Part shown: piece by piece, positions 1 to 8,923 of the stretch | Layout of the letters: each line of letters begins with the position of its first letter | Position numbering within the stretch: the first letter of the stretch is position 1 | Assembly (NCBI RefSeq): GCF_004745955.1 | Contig: NZ_SRLD01000005.1 | Location: forward strand, 1-64,000 | Direction of reading: 5' to 3' | Source of the DNA: Hymenobacter elongatus | Lineage (GTDB): Bacteria > Bacteroidota > Bacteroidia > Cytophagales > Hymenobacteraceae | DNA length: 64,000 bases | The notes under the pieces: model-generated | Databases searched by the model: none | What the model was told of the DNA's origin: nothing | The model's input: the letters and a program-made list of their open reading frames with translations, nothing else | Made by a program: the position numbers and the translations under genes

Positions 1-2
1 AC

Positions 3-122
3 TCCTGGCTCAACCGCTTCCGCCACCTGCTGATTCGTTGGGCCAAAAAACCCGAAAACTATCTGGCCATGCTCCATTTTGCTTGCGCTCGAATCACCTG
101 GTATAACTGCCTATTTGGATAG
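3..122 (+). CDS. IS5-family transposase, C-terminal end (partial)
   Basis: The first 39 codons of the window, read in frame 3, encode the tail of a DDE transposase: SWLNRFRHLLIRW, then KKPENYLAMLHFACA, ending at TAG. The NRFR..L.RW.KK.ENY pattern is the conserved C-terminal block of IS5-family transposases, just after the catalytic glutamate region. The rest of the gene lies left of the window, so intactness cannot be judged. The stop codon overlaps the presumed terminal inverted repeat, which is normal for compact IS elements. Family assignment is confident; the subgroup is not. Confidence 0.75.
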   Translation, partial: SWLNRFRHLLIRWAKKPENYLAMLHFACARITWYNCLFG

Positions 123-130
123 GCTCTAAG
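117..130. repeat. Presumed right terminal inverted repeat of the IS5-like element
   Basis: GGATAGGCTCTAAG overlaps the transposase stop codon. The same 14 bases, with one mismatch, form one end of the small palindromic element at 37415-37549. That supports reading it as a transposon end. The other end of the IS is outside the window. Confidence 0.5.
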
Positions 131-224
131 CACGAAGGAATTGAATTGGCGCAAAGCCTCAAGTACATGCTACCTACTGGCCCTGGTACCACTTGCCAAG
201 CCAATTGAAATAGCGATACTCTGT

Positions 225-259
225 AAAAGCTCCGAACCTGGTTTCGGAGCTTTTTTTTT
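225..259 (+). terminator. Rho-independent terminator
   Basis: AAAAGCTCCGAA, loop CCTGG, then TTCGGAGC followed by a run of nine T. It is a strong intrinsic terminator downstream of the IS fragment. The rest of 123-454 shows no convincing gene. Confidence 0.8.
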
Positions 260-454
260 GCCCTGCAATCAGCCAGTATATTTCCGGTGCGGCTACTACC
301 AAAAACGGCTGTATGTCCGCTGTTAAAAGTGTAGGCAATTGCTTAAATTCACTTCCCACGAGTTCCAGTCCTGTTTCAAGCCTCGGATAACCCGCTTGAT
401 TAGCTTCTGGCATTTTCGTTGGACTTCTGCTCGTCAGTCTTCACGCTCCGCTAT

Positions 455-811
455 ATGTCCCCGCTGACCATTACCTCGCCTGAAGATTTTACCCCCTACC
501 TGATTCGGGTAAACTTCGATGAAATCAAGCCCATTGAGCTGGCCCGCATGCTCCTGCGCCACAGTCATGTGCGCCACCCGCGCCTGCTCATCGACTGCCA
601 GCACCTGCGCTGCCTGCGTACCCGGGGCGTGGCTTACTTCGTGTCGCAGCTTCTGACGCTACGCTCTTCTGGTGCTACTATTTTGCTCAGCAACGTAGAT
701 GCGCGCCTGCACCGCACCTTGCGGCTGCTCCGGCTCGATGTTCTGTTTCAGGTTGATGTGCCGGCAACTGGTTCCAGCGGCTGCTCCCAGTCCACTTCTG
801 GCCTTATGTAG
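455..811 (+). CDS. STAS-domain protein (anti-anti-sigma factor-like)
   Basis: A 118-residue soluble protein with the pattern of a STAS domain: an N-terminal beta strand, a central LLIDCQHLRCLRTRGVAYF segment (strand, then helix after the usual serine position), and GATILLSNVDARLHRTLRLL. In classical anti-anti-sigma factors the switch residue is a serine or threonine in a D.S.v motif; here the equivalent segment reads CLRTRG, so control by phosphorylation is uncertain. An in-frame ATG at 419 exists, but the one at 455 begins right where the domain starts. No anti-sigma kinase is adjacent. It could regulate an unlinked partner. Confidence 0.65.
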   Translation: MSPLTITSPEDFTPYLIRVNFDEIKPIELARMLLRHSHVRHPRLLIDCQHLRCLRTRGVAYFVSQLLTLRSSGATILLSNVDARLHRTLRLLRLDVLFQVDVPATGSSGCSQSTSGLM

Positions 812-1158
812 CGCGTCGCGGTTTTCGGTTTCAGCCTGTTGCTTACGCGCACCTTCAGCTCGCTCATCTGGCTGCTCTGGGCAGTACCCGCTTTTCCCGG
901 AAATCCTACCTGGCGTCGTGCGGCGCCAGTGGGCGACGGGGTGCGCCTATACGGAGCTATTTATGCCTGTCACGACGCATGAATCTGCTGTTGTGGGTGC
1001 CCCGGCGTTAGCAGTGGTGGCGTTCCGGCGCGGCGTGCGGTGGCCGCGGCAGGCGCTGGGCCAAACTCATTACGCAGTCGTCCGTTATCTTGCTGAGGCG
1101 GCACCGGCCAAAACTTCTGCCTGCTTTCCCGCTTCTCCTCCGACCTTTCTCTCCACAC
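812..1158. other. 347-bp stretch without a supported gene
   Basis: Open frames here overlap both neighbours and have no recognisable domain. No clear terminator, repeat or TAnnTTTG box was seen. It probably holds the promoter of the ABC exporter gene. Confidence 0.4.
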
Positions 1159-2955
1159 ATGAAACTATTGTACGGGTATCTGCGCCACTATTGGGGCCTC
1201 CTGGGGCTAGCCCTGCTGCTGGCTGCTATCAACCAGGTATTCTCCCTGCTCGACCCCTACATCTTCCGGCAAATCATTGACCGCCACGTGGTAAAGGCGG
1301 GCGAAACGGTATTTCACGACGGTTTCTGGGCTTTTCTGGCCGGGGGGGCGGGCATCCTCATTCTCAAGGCCATGGGCGTGGCCATGGTGTCGCGCATCGC
1401 CAAGAACTTCCAGGATTACTACGTCAACGTCATCACCCAGCGCCTCGGGGCCGAGCTATATTCCGACGGCCTGCGCCACTCGCTGGAGCTGCCCTACCAG
1501 GTGTTTGAAGACCAGCGCTCCGGCGAAACGCTGGGCAAGCTGCAGAAGGTGCGCACCGACGTCGAGCGCCTGATTCAGAGCTTCGTCAACGTGCTGTTTA
1601 TCTCGTTGGTAGGCATCATCTTCGTAGTCTGGTACGCCATCAGCGTCTACTGGCCCATTGCGGCCGTCTACTTCCTCACCATCCCGATTCTGGGCTCGTT
1701 GAGCTTGTTTCTGAGCCGGCGCATCAAGGTGATTCAGAAAACCATTGTGGCCGAAACCACGGCGCTGGCCGGCTCTACCACGGAAAGCCTGCGCAACATT
1801 GAGCTGATTAAAAGCCTCGGCCTGGCCCAGCAGGAAACCAAGCGCCTGAACGCCACGACCGAAAAAATCCTGAAGCTGGAGCTGAAAAAAGTACGCTACC
1901 TGCGCTCCTTGTCCTTCATTCAGGGCACCTTCGTGAACCTGATGCGCAACGTGATTCTGCTTATGCTGCTGTTTCTGGTGGTGCAGCAGATTATCACCGT
2001 CGGCGAGTTTTTCTCCTTCTTCATCTACTCGTTCGCCATTTTCGGGCCGCTGCAGGAAATGGGCAGCATCATCAACGTGTACCGCGAAACCGAGGCGTCA
2101 CTGGCCAATTTCCAACAAATTCTGGCGACGCCCAAGGAGGTGAAGCCCGAGCATCCGCAGGTTATCGAGCAGCTCCAGACCTTGGCCTTCGACGACGTGC
2201 GCTTCAAGCATCTATCGGCCAGCAACGCGGCTCTGGACGGTATTTCCTTCACCGCGAAACTCGGCGAAACCATAGCCTTCGTAGGCCCCTCGGGCTCGGG
2301 CAAAACGACGCTTGTGAAGCTCCTGGTGGGCCTCTACCCGCCCGCCAGCGGCCAGATTCGCTACAACGACATTCCCGGCGCCAAGCTCGATCTGGACCAG
2401 CTGCGCGAGCAAATCGGGTTCGTGACCCAGGACACCCAGCTTTTCGCCGGTACTATTCGCGAAAACCTGGTCTTCGTGGCACCCCAGGCCACCGACGAGG
2501 AATGCCTGCGCGCCCTGCGCCAGGCGGCGGCCGACACCCTCCTGGCCCGCGCCCCACTGGGCCTCGATACGGTGATTGGCGAAGGCGGCGTGAAGGTATC
2601 GGGCGGCGAAAAGCAGCGCCTGAGCATTGCCCGCGCCCTGCTCCGGCATCCTACCCTACTCGTGTTCGACGAAGCCACTTCCGCCCTCGACTCGCTTACG
2701 GAAGAGGAAATCAGCACCACGGTGCGGGAGCTGTCGGGCTCGCGCCGGCACATCACCATTCTCATTGCCCACCGCCTGAGCACCGTGCTACACGCCGACC
2801 GCATCTACGTGCTCGAAAAAGGCCATGTGGCCGAGCAAGGCCGCCACGACGAGCTACTGGAGCAAAAAGGATTGTACTACGCCATGTGGCGGCAGCAAAT
2901 CGGGGAGCGGCCCACGGCTGCCGGGCCGGTTGCCAAGAAGCTGGAAAAAGTATAG
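1159..2955 (+). CDS. ABC exporter, fused permease and ATPase (half-transporter)
   Basis: A 598-residue half-transporter of the MsbA/LmrA-like exporter type. The first ~310 residues carry about six membrane segments (ABC_membrane fold). The nucleotide-binding domain follows, with Walker A GPSGSGKTTL near residue 376, Q-loop FVTQDTQLF, signature VSGGEKQRLS near 480, Walker B LLVFDEATSALD near 500 and the switch histidine in LIAHRLST. It should act as a homodimer or heterodimer in the inner membrane, exporting a lipid, peptide or drug; the substrate cannot be read from sequence. ATG 1159 (MKLLYGYLRHYWG) is chosen over the upstream ATG at 1090 because it starts the typical N-terminal helix. Confidence 0.92.
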   Translation: MKLLYGYLRHYWGLLGLALLLAAINQVFSLLDPYIFRQIIDRHVVKAGETVFHDGFWAFLAGGAGILILKAMGVAMVSRIAKNFQDYYVNVITQRLGAELYSDGLRHSLELPYQVFEDQRSGETLGKLQKVRTDVERLIQSFVNVLFISLVGIIFVVWYAISVYWPIAAVYFLTIPILGSLSLFLSRRIKVIQKTIVAETTALAGSTTESLRNIELIKSLGLAQQETKRLNATTEKILKLELKKVRYLRSLSFIQGTFVNLMRNVILLMLLFLVVQQIITVGEFFSFFIYSFAIFGPLQEMGSIINVYRETEASLANFQQILATPKEVKPEHPQVIEQLQTLAFDDVRFKHLSASNAALDGISFTAKLGETIAFVGPSGSGKTTLVKLLVGLYPPASGQIRYNDIPGAKLDLDQLREQIGFVTQDTQLFAGTIRENLVFVAPQATDEECLRALRQAAADTLLARAPLGLDTVIGEGGVKVSGGEKQRLSIARALLRHPTLLVFDEATSALDSLTEEEISTTVRELSGSRRHITILIAHRLSTVLHADRIYVLEKGHVAEQGRHDELLEQKGLYYAMWRQQIGERPTAAGPVAKKLEKV

Positions 2956-2989
2956 CCGCAGTCAGGCCGTTATCCTTCTCAATAACAGG

Positions 2990-3054
2990 AGCCTGCACCG
3001 CAGTCAGCAAATTTGGCACTACCCGTAGCCAACCTGCTGGCCGTGGTGCAGGCT
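2990..3054 (+). terminator. Probable terminator after the ABC exporter
   Basis: AGCCTGCACC pairs with GGTGCAGGCT across a 45-base loop and is followed by CTTTATT. The long loop makes this weaker than the other terminators in the window. Confidence 0.45.
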
Positions 3055-3248
3055 CTTTATTGGGTGTCAAGTTGCATCGGGCAAGCAACGGCTCCGTTCA
3101 GGCACGCGTCAGTTCTATGTTTTTGAGGAAGGAAAGCACGAAATCGGTCGAGCTACCGTTTTCAATGCAGCCGGCTACGCTACCAGGTAAGCCCCGTTTC
3201 CGGCAAGATTCTTGACTTAGCACTCGTATACGCCAAAAGGATTTTCCC

Positions 3249-4130
3249 ATGACCGATTATCGCACCTTCCGCCGCTCCGCAGGCTTGTTGCTTGCCGGGT
3301 GGTTTCTATTCCTAACATCTGTTTCTGCCCAAAATACCGCCCGCCGCGACGTATTGCGCGAAATCACCGATGTGGTGGGCCTCAAGCCGCGCTTCGAGCT
3401 CCAGTCTACTTCCCAGGTTCAAAACGCCGCCGCTGTAGTATACAACGGCAAGCGGTTTTTGCTGTATAATCCGCAGTTCGTGGCCTCGGTAAACCGCGCC
3501 GGCCGCACCGACTGGGCCGGCATCAGCATTCTGGCCCACGAAATGGGCCACCACCTCAACGGCCACACCCTGCGCGCCGGTGGCAGTCAGCCCGCCGATG
3601 AGCTGGAAGCCGACGAGTTTTCGGGCTTCGTGCTCCGCAAGATGGGCGCCAGCCTAGCCGAAGCGCAAGCCGGCATGGCCGTTGTTTCGGACGAAGAGGC
3701 GTCGCCTACTCACCCCGGCCGCTCTACGCGCCTGGCGGCCATCGGCAAAGGCTGGCAGCAGGCCAGCACCCAGATTGCGGCCAGCACGCGCACCGTTGCT
3801 CCTTCGGCCGCGCCGGTCGTGGTAGCCCGCCACTCCGCGCCCGCCCGCACCGCCTCCGCCAGCGCTGCCGCACCGTTCAACGTAGTCGGCCAGCTCACCT
3901 TCCGCGACAACCCCGAGCAGCGCTACTACCTGACCAGCAAGCTGAACGTGGTTCGGATGCTGGACAACTCCCGCACCGGGGAAGTGGTGGGTCGCGTGGC
4001 CCGCTCCAACAGCACCAGCTTCCCCTATATCCTGGTCGATGGCCAGGACCGCCGCCTCTATATCAGCGCCTCCGGGGGTGTATTTAACACCCGGGGCCAG
4101 CAAGTTGGGCTGCTGTCAGATCCTTCGTAG
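3249..4130 (+). CDS. Secreted M48-like zinc metalloprotease
   Basis: A 293-residue exported protein. A signal peptide (LLLAGWFLFLTSVSAQ) is followed by a gluzincin-like core: SILAHEMGHHLNGH carries the HExxH zinc motif, and ELEADEFSGF downstream supplies the glutamate third ligand typical of the M48 clan. The C-terminal ~100 residues are Ala/Ser-rich linker and then a beta-rich domain of unknown role. It likely works in the periplasm or at the outer membrane. It is short for a full M48 peptidase and lacks membrane helices other than the signal. No operon partner is evident: PhzF downstream has its own promoter-like box. Confidence 0.8.
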   Translation: MTDYRTFRRSAGLLLAGWFLFLTSVSAQNTARRDVLREITDVVGLKPRFELQSTSQVQNAAAVVYNGKRFLLYNPQFVASVNRAGRTDWAGISILAHEMGHHLNGHTLRAGGSQPADELEADEFSGFVLRKMGASLAEAQAGMAVVSDEEASPTHPGRSTRLAAIGKGWQQASTQIAASTRTVAPSAAPVVVARHSAPARTASASAAAPFNVVGQLTFRDNPEQRYYLTSKLNVVRMLDNSRTGEVVGRVARSNSTSFPYILVDGQDRRLYISASGGVFNTRGQQVGLLSDPS

Positions 4131-4148
4131 AACTTCTCAGCATAAACG

Positions 4149-4188
4149 CACAGGCCGGTTTCCAGGTGGAAGCTGGCCTGTGTGTTTG
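4149..4188 (+). terminator. Intrinsic terminator
   Basis: CACAGGCCGG pairs with CTGGCCTGTG over a 14-base loop, followed by TGTTTG. It ends the metalloprotease transcript. Confidence 0.65.
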
Positions 4189-4331
4189 TAGAAGCTGCTG
4201 TAGCGTGAAGAGCGGGTTTGAGAAGTGTTGGAACTCGTTTCTGTCATCTTGCATCTACTGTCAGATTGTCGGAGCAGCAGCTGAAGTATTAGCTTTTAGG
4301 TAGTTACACTGAAGCAAGCGTGTTTACTTCA

Positions 4332-4373
4332 GCGTCCTGCTTGATCTGGCGTCCGCTTGTCGAAGCAGGACGC
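4332..4373. repeat. Copy of the TTGTCGAAGCA palindromic repeat
   Basis: GCGTCCTGC and GCAGGACGC are inverted around TTGATCTGGCGTCCGCTTGT. The inner sequence is the same as in the MITE at 45854-46029 and, inverted, at 31977-32000. It lies just upstream of the PhzF promoter box. Confidence 0.6.
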
Positions 4374-4399
4374 ACCACTCGAAATCCCAAACCCGCACG

Positions 4400-4407
4400 T
4401 AGCTTTG
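4400..4407 (+). promoter_or_regulatory. Bacteroidota -7 box (TAGCTTTG)
   Basis: Matches TAnnTTTG and lies 24 bases before the PhzF start codon at 4431. Confidence 0.5.
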
Positions 4408-4430
4408 CGGCTCACCTACTGGTTGTACCT

Positions 4431-5330
4431 ATGGCAACCTATCCTTTTCTGTTGGTTGATGCGTTTACGGACACCGCGCTGGGAGGCAATCCGTGTGCGG
4501 TGGTATTGGATGCCGATGACCTTTCGGCAGAAACCATGCAGCGCCTGGCCCGCGAGTTCAACCAATCGGAAACTGCCTTTGTGCGGCGCTCCGCCGTGGC
4601 CGAGTTTGGGGTGCGCTACTTCACACCGGCCGAGGAAATACCACTGGCCGGCCATCCTACCATTGCCACCGTTACGGCACTGCTGCATACCGGCCGGCTA
4701 GCGTTGGCGGGGGCCCGCACCGAGCTGTACTTGGAGCTGCTGCACGGCCCCATTGCCATTGCCGTAGTGCCTGCTGCTACCGTCGGAGCCCCCGCGCAGG
4801 TGCTCATGACGCAGCGCAAACCCGTGTTCGGTACTCGCCACGACCCCGCCGTGGTGCTGCCGCTGTTCGGGCTCACGCCCGACGACCTAGTGCCCGGCTC
4901 ACCCGTAGAGACGGTCAGCACGGGCACCCCGCAGCTTATGCTGCTGCTGCGCGACCACGCGGCGCTACAGCGGGCCCACATCCCCGACACGGCAGCATTT
5001 GCGCGCTACCGGGCCGGCAGCGACTTTTTCAGTCCTCATCTGTTCTGCCTCGGCGGCGCAACGGCGGCGGGCCACACGTTCGCCCGCCATTTTGGCACCC
5101 CACCCGACATTGCCGAGGACCCCGTTACGGGCTCGGCTACTGGTGGCATGGCCGCTTATCTGTGGCGGCACGGCTACCTCCAGCACCCGGAATTTGTGGC
5201 GGAGCAGGGCCATTGGATGGGGCGTGCCGGCAGCGTGCAGGTTAGCATTGTCGGGCCGCGGGAGCACATCGAATCAGTCACGATTGGAGGGCAGGCCGTG
5301 GTAATGGTCGAGGGAAAGCTCACGCTGTAA
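4431..5330 (+). CDS. PhzF-family isomerase
   Basis: A 299-residue member of the PhzF / diaminopimelate-epimerase-like fold. Diagnostic features are VDAFTDTALGGNPCAVV at the N-terminus, the catalytic glutamate in EFNQSETAFV, the substrate-binding TPAEEIPLAGHPTIAT loop, and the second-half DPVTGSATGGMAAYL motif. In phenazine producers PhzF isomerises dihydro-hydroxyanthranilate, but most homologues, including stand-alone ones like this, have unknown substrates. There are no other phenazine genes nearby. ATG 4431 begins the family's first strand; the longer frame from 4320 runs through a repeat and the -7 box, so it is rejected. Confidence 0.88.
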   Translation: MATYPFLLVDAFTDTALGGNPCAVVLDADDLSAETMQRLAREFNQSETAFVRRSAVAEFGVRYFTPAEEIPLAGHPTIATVTALLHTGRLALAGARTELYLELLHGPIAIAVVPAATVGAPAQVLMTQRKPVFGTRHDPAVVLPLFGLTPDDLVPGSPVETVSTGTPQLMLLLRDHAALQRAHIPDTAAFARYRAGSDFFSPHLFCLGGATAAGHTFARHFGTPPDIAEDPVTGSATGGMAAYLWRHGYLQHPEFVAEQGHWMGRAGSVQVSIVGPREHIESVTIGGQAVVMVEGKLTL

Positions 5331-5460
5331 GGAGCGATTTTCCGGAAATAGCGGAGCCGTAGCGCAACTCATCGTCGGTCTGAGATGTTAGTCAAAGCTG
5401 CTGTGGCAAGCGCTATGCTCGGCGTCTCTGCGCTGTTTTCACTCCTTCTATTCCATTCGC

Positions 5461-6291
5461 GTGCCTGAGTTACCCGAAGTTGAAACCTACCGTCGCTTCC
5501 TCGACGAAATCATTCTGGACCAACCCATTACGGCCTTCGAGGTGCACGATGCCCACGTGCTGGGCACCGATGAGGACACCCTGCGGCAACGCGTAGTTGG
5601 GCAGCAGGTAACTGCTACCCGGCGCATCGGCAAAAACTGCTTTCTGGAGCTCACCGACGGTACGGCGCTGGTCTTGCACTTTGGCATGACGGGCGACGTG
5701 GGGGCCTACCGCGACGACCACGATATGCCGCGCTTTACCCGCGTGGCGCTGCACCTGGCCAGCGGCCTGCGCATTGCCTTCATCGACCCGCGCAAGTTTG
5801 GCCGCATCCGGCACACGGAAAGTGTGAGCCACTACCAAAAAGCCAAGAAACTGGGTCCGGATGCGCTGGATGTCACGGCTGCGCATTTGCAGCACGTGCT
5901 GAGCGCGAAAAAGGGCCTGATAAAGCCGCTGCTGCTGGACCAGAGCATTACGGCCGGCCTCGGCAACTGGATAGTGGATGAAGTACTGTTTCAGGCTAAA
6001 ATTCACCCCGAACGGCGGGGCAACACGCTTACGGCCAAGGAATTCAGGACCTTGCAGGTCGCTATTCAGCTTGTGCTTAGCACGGCCATCAGCCACGAGG
6101 CCACCTACCGCCATTTTCCGGCTTCCTTCCTGATTCATGCCCGCGAGTGGGATACGTCGGCGACGCCAGGCACGGAGCAGCACCGCTTTTGCCCGCGCCA
6201 CCCGAAAGTCGAGATTGAAAAAAGCTACGTTGGCAGCAGGGCCACGTATGTGTGCCCACGCTGCCAGCCGGCTCCTGATTGTATAAAATAA
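5461..6291 (+). CDS. mutM: Formamidopyrimidine-DNA glycosylase (Fpg/MutM)
   Basis: A 276-residue base-excision repair glycosylase/AP lyase acting on oxidised purines. It starts at GTG with MPELPEVE; after removal of the initiator, Pro1 and Glu2 are the catalytic residues. HFGMTG, FIDPRKFGRI and AGLGNWIVDEVLF (helix-two-turn-helix, DNA-binding Asn) are all present. The C-terminal zinc finger is unusual: the first pair reads CPRH rather than CxxC, while the second pair is CPRC, giving a C-H-C-C ligand set if it still binds zinc. GTG fits because the Pro-Glu pair must follow directly. Confidence 0.92.
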   Translation: MPELPEVETYRRFLDEIILDQPITAFEVHDAHVLGTDEDTLRQRVVGQQVTATRRIGKNCFLELTDGTALVLHFGMTGDVGAYRDDHDMPRFTRVALHLASGLRIAFIDPRKFGRIRHTESVSHYQKAKKLGPDALDVTAAHLQHVLSAKKGLIKPLLLDQSITAGLGNWIVDEVLFQAKIHPERRGNTLTAKEFRTLQVAIQLVLSTAISHEATYRHFPASFLIHAREWDTSATPGTEQHRFCPRHPKVEIEKSYVGSRATYVCPRCQPAPDCIK

Positions 6292-6590
6292 TGCTATTCG
6301 AGCCCAAGCAAAACCAGCATTAACCAGTATCAAGGGCACTTTCACGCAATCTACCATCCTGAAGCACAAAATCTTATACTTGTTTAGTGGAGTTGAATTT
6401 TCTCTATATAATATTTCAATAATTGTCTTTTTCCGCGAAAGTCTGAACTAAGTGTTTTACCTTTGAGTTAGGCCAACAACTTCAAGGCAAGGTGCGGAGG
6501 AGAGAGTGTAGTTGAAAAAAGATCATTGCCTATGCCTAACGGCTACTACGCATTTTTGCGTGTTGTTTCATTCACCAAATTGTCGTTTTC
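6292..6590. other. 299-bp leader region
   Basis: AT-rich upstream region of the lipoprotein gene. TACCTTTG (about 6459) fits the -7 consensus but lies about 130 bases before the start codon, so a long 5' leader is possible. No gene or stable hairpin was recognised. Confidence 0.35.
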
Positions 6591-7091
6591 ATGAAGAAAC
6601 TGCCCATTTTCCTGAGCCTGGTGGCTGCCACCCTATCGTTGGCGGCTTGTGAGAAAGAGTTAGAGGAAGTAAGTGCACCTACTCAGGATGCTGCCGCCGC
6701 GAAAACTCAATCAGCAACCGATCTGCTGTCGCAGGGCAGCTGGCACCTCACCGACCTCACCACGCGTACTGTTGCGGCGGGCGCTACCACGGAGGCTCCG
6801 AGCGTGAGCTTACTGGCTCGCATGAAGCCTTGGCTGCGCGACAATTCTATTGCCTACAAGTCGGGCGGCGAATATAGTGTGAGTGAAGGGGCGCTGAAAG
6901 CATCGGCTGAAACGCCACAGCTCCAGAACGGCGCGTGGCAGCTCAACGCCACCGGCGATTCGCTGACCGTGCGTCAGGACAAAGGAATCCGCCGCTACTC
7001 TATTGCCGAGCTTACTGCCACTACGCTGCGGCTGAACTACTCGGAAGGCACGAACCCCGTGACCATCTACACCTCCGTTTTCTCCCGCTAG
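6591..7091 (+). CDS. Lipoprotein of unknown function
   Basis: A 166-residue lipoprotein: a hydrophobic signal followed by the lipobox LSLAAC at residues ~15-20. After an Ala/Thr-rich linker comes a beta-strand-rich domain (GSWHLTDLTT..., NGAWQLNATGDSLTV..., YSIAELTATTLRLNYS) that resembles the small lipocalin-like domains common in Bacteroidota lipoproteins. Only the pattern is visible, so I name no family with certainty. It probably sits in the periplasmic or outer membrane leaflet. The gene is monocistronic: a long leader lies upstream and a strong terminator downstream. Confidence 0.75.
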   Translation: MKKLPIFLSLVAATLSLAACEKELEEVSAPTQDAAAAKTQSATDLLSQGSWHLTDLTTRTVAAGATTEAPSVSLLARMKPWLRDNSIAYKSGGEYSVSEGALKASAETPQLQNGAWQLNATGDSLTVRQDKGIRRYSIAELTATTLRLNYSEGTNPVTIYTSVFSR

Positions 7092-7124
7092 ACCACGCCT
7101 TTTCCACCGTTCAAGCTCATAAGA

Positions 7125-7162
7125 AAGCCCCACTTCCAGCCGGAAGCGGGGCTTCTTTTTTA
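7125..7162. terminator. Bidirectional terminator
   Basis: AAGCCCCACTTCC pairs with GGAAGCGGGGCTT, followed by a T run. It sits between the convergent lipoprotein and SDR genes. Confidence 0.85.
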
Positions 7163-7179
7163 CGCACAGGACCAGCGCG

Positions 7180-8217
7180 CTACTTGTTACTGGTTAGCTC
7201 GTTGTTCGCCCTTTCTGCTTTGCGCGTGAGCGTCGTCAGCCACGACTGCGACACGGCTGACTCACTTTCGTAGCCGTGGCGGCGCTCATTGCCCAGCTCG
7301 CCGGTGCGGCCGGGCAGGGCGCGGTTCACCCAGCCCAACACATCGGTAGTGGTGCCCGGCAGCAAGCCGTGGAAGGCTGACAGCAGCTTGGCCGGCAAGC
7401 CCAGAATGACTTCGGCGTCGCCCCGGCGGCAGGCATTCCAGATCTGCCGGGCCGCGTCGTCGGCATCCATCGAAATGACGGGCAGTGAATCGGCGATACT
7501 AAACCAGGCGTATTCTTTCTGGTGCTGGCCTTTGATGAGGGCATGCCGGGCGCTGCCGGTGCGCATCAGACCGGGGCACACCGTCGTGACCAAAATGCCG
7601 TGCTGGAGCAACTCAGAGCGGAAGGCTTCCGACAAGCCGACCAAGGCAAACTTACTGGCGCTGTAGGGTGCCAGGTGCGGCACGGCCACCTTGCCGCCGA
7701 CCGAGGCAATATTGACGATGCGCCCTTCGCCGCGCTGGCGCATGCCGGGTAGCACAGCTTGCATGGCGTGCAGCGGAGCCCAGAAATGCGTATCCATCGA
7801 ATCCTGGTAGTCGCGTAGGTCGGTGTGGTCGAGTGGTCCGGCGCTGATGATGCCGGCATTGTTGATGAGCACATCAATGGCCCCGAGCTGCTGCTGTACT
7901 TCCGCCACCAGCGTACGAACGGCATCGGCATCGGTCACGTCGCGGGTGAGGGCCAGCACTTCGGCCCCGCCGGCGGTGAGTTCCTGCCGAGCCCGCTCCA
8001 GCTCTTCCGCGTCGCGGGCACAAATAGCAACGCGGGCACCTTCGGCCACGGCGTGGCGGGCCATGATGAGCCCTAACCCACGGGAGCCGCCGGTGATGAG
8101 TACCACCCGCCCTTGCAGGGTGTAAAAGCCCCGGCGGTTGGTCCACAGAGATGCCGCTGCCAGCAGCGTGCCAATGCCGACAGCCGTCAGCCAGTTGTTT
8201 CGGGTTTTTCGCTTCAT
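7180..8217 (-). CDS. Membrane-anchored short-chain dehydrogenase/reductase
   Basis: A 345-residue SDR enzyme. After a short basic N-terminus and one hydrophobic anchor (LTAVGIGTLLAAASLW) comes a Rossmann fold with the cofactor motif TGGSRGLG, the NNAG motif, the catalytic serine in NIASVGG and the YxxxK pair in YSASKFAL. The classical TGxxxGxG pattern suits an NAD(P)(H)-dependent oxidoreductase; the substrate is unknown. A C-terminal extension past the Rossmann domain is typical of the 'extended classical' SDRs of this group. The start at 8217 (MKRKTRNNW) gives the basic N-terminus before the anchor; the longer frame to 8331 is not needed. Confidence 0.88.
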   Translation of the reverse strand: MKRKTRNNWLTAVGIGTLLAAASLWTNRRGFYTLQGRVVLITGGSRGLGLIMARHAVAEGARVAICARDAEELERARQELTAGGAEVLALTRDVTDADAVRTLVAEVQQQLGAIDVLINNAGIISAGPLDHTDLRDYQDSMDTHFWAPLHAMQAVLPGMRQRGEGRIVNIASVGGKVAVPHLAPYSASKFALVGLSEAFRSELLQHGILVTTVCPGLMRTGSARHALIKGQHQKEYAWFSIADSLPVISMDADDAARQIWNACRRGDAEVILGLPAKLLSAFHGLLPGTTTDVLGWVNRALPGRTGELGNERRHGYESESAVSQSWLTTLTRKAERANNELTSNK

Positions 8218-8393
8218 AGTGTCTATGTAAGCAAAGGCCGCCCGAAAGGTTACACTCCGGCCGGGCGAACCTGCGCACGAAAACCGGCGGCTCCCTCGTT
8301 TTATGCGTTGCCGTGTCATTTTTGGCACCATCTTTACGTAGGCAAGGTTTTTACGCTACGGCACGACCGGCCTTTCCGCTCCCGACTTTTCTG

Positions 8394-8912
8394 ATGACCA
8401 TGAAGATTTCTTTGCTTGCTTCCCTGCTGCTCTTTTCGACCGTGGCACACGCCCAAACGGCTTTGACGAAGACAAAAACCAAAACCGAAACGGCGGGCAC
8501 AACGGTGAAAGCCAAAACCATGGGCGCTGCCACGGGAAAAACGGCAGCTCCCAAACCCGTAGCCGTGCCGATGCCTTCGGCTGAGAAAGTGGATGCCAAA
8601 GCCACCGCCCTCACCGACAACATGCGGCAGGCGCTGAACCTGACGCCCGCCCAAACTGAAAAGGTGCGCCAGATAAACCTGACCAGCGTGCGCAACGTGG
8701 AAACGGCCCGCCTGCAATACCGCACCGACGTGCGCAAGCTCAACACCGTGGTAGACGACATCGGTCAATCGCGCCTGGCGATGCTGAAAGATGTGCTGGC
8801 CCCGGAGCAGTTTGCCAAATACCAGCGCAAGCGCGAGGAAAAAATGGGCGTACCCAATGCCAGCACCAACCAAGGCAACGCGGTGCCCGGCCTGCCCAAC
8901 CGCGGCGAGTAA
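8394..8912 (+). CDS. Periplasmic Spy/CpxP-like helical protein
   Basis: About 172 residues: signal peptide (ISLLASLLLFSTVAHAQ), a Lys/Thr/Ala-rich linker, then a helical domain with NLTPAQTEKVRQINLTSV and VLAPEQFAKYQRKREEKMG. LTPxQ followed by long amphipathic helices is the pattern of the LTXXQ/Spy/CpxP group of periplasmic chaperone or stress-sensor proteins. ATGs at 8394 and 8400 are both possible starts. It is transcribed alone, divergently from the SDR gene, and ends at a very strong hairpin. Confidence 0.7.
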   Translation: MTMKISLLASLLLFSTVAHAQTALTKTKTKTETAGTTVKAKTMGAATGKTAAPKPVAVPMPSAEKVDAKATALTDNMRQALNLTPAQTEKVRQINLTSVRNVETARLQYRTDVRKLNTVVDDIGQSRLAMLKDVLAPEQFAKYQRKREEKMGVPNASTNQGNAVPGLPNRGE

Positions 8913-8923
8913 GCTGCGTTACC

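Noticed and set aside
141-413. Small open frames on both strands after the IS fragment
   Set aside because: They run across a strong terminator and show no domain or start context.
4332-4373. The palindrome before PhzF as an operator
   Set aside because: The same sequence occurs in MITEs elsewhere in the window, so it is better explained as a dispersed repeat.
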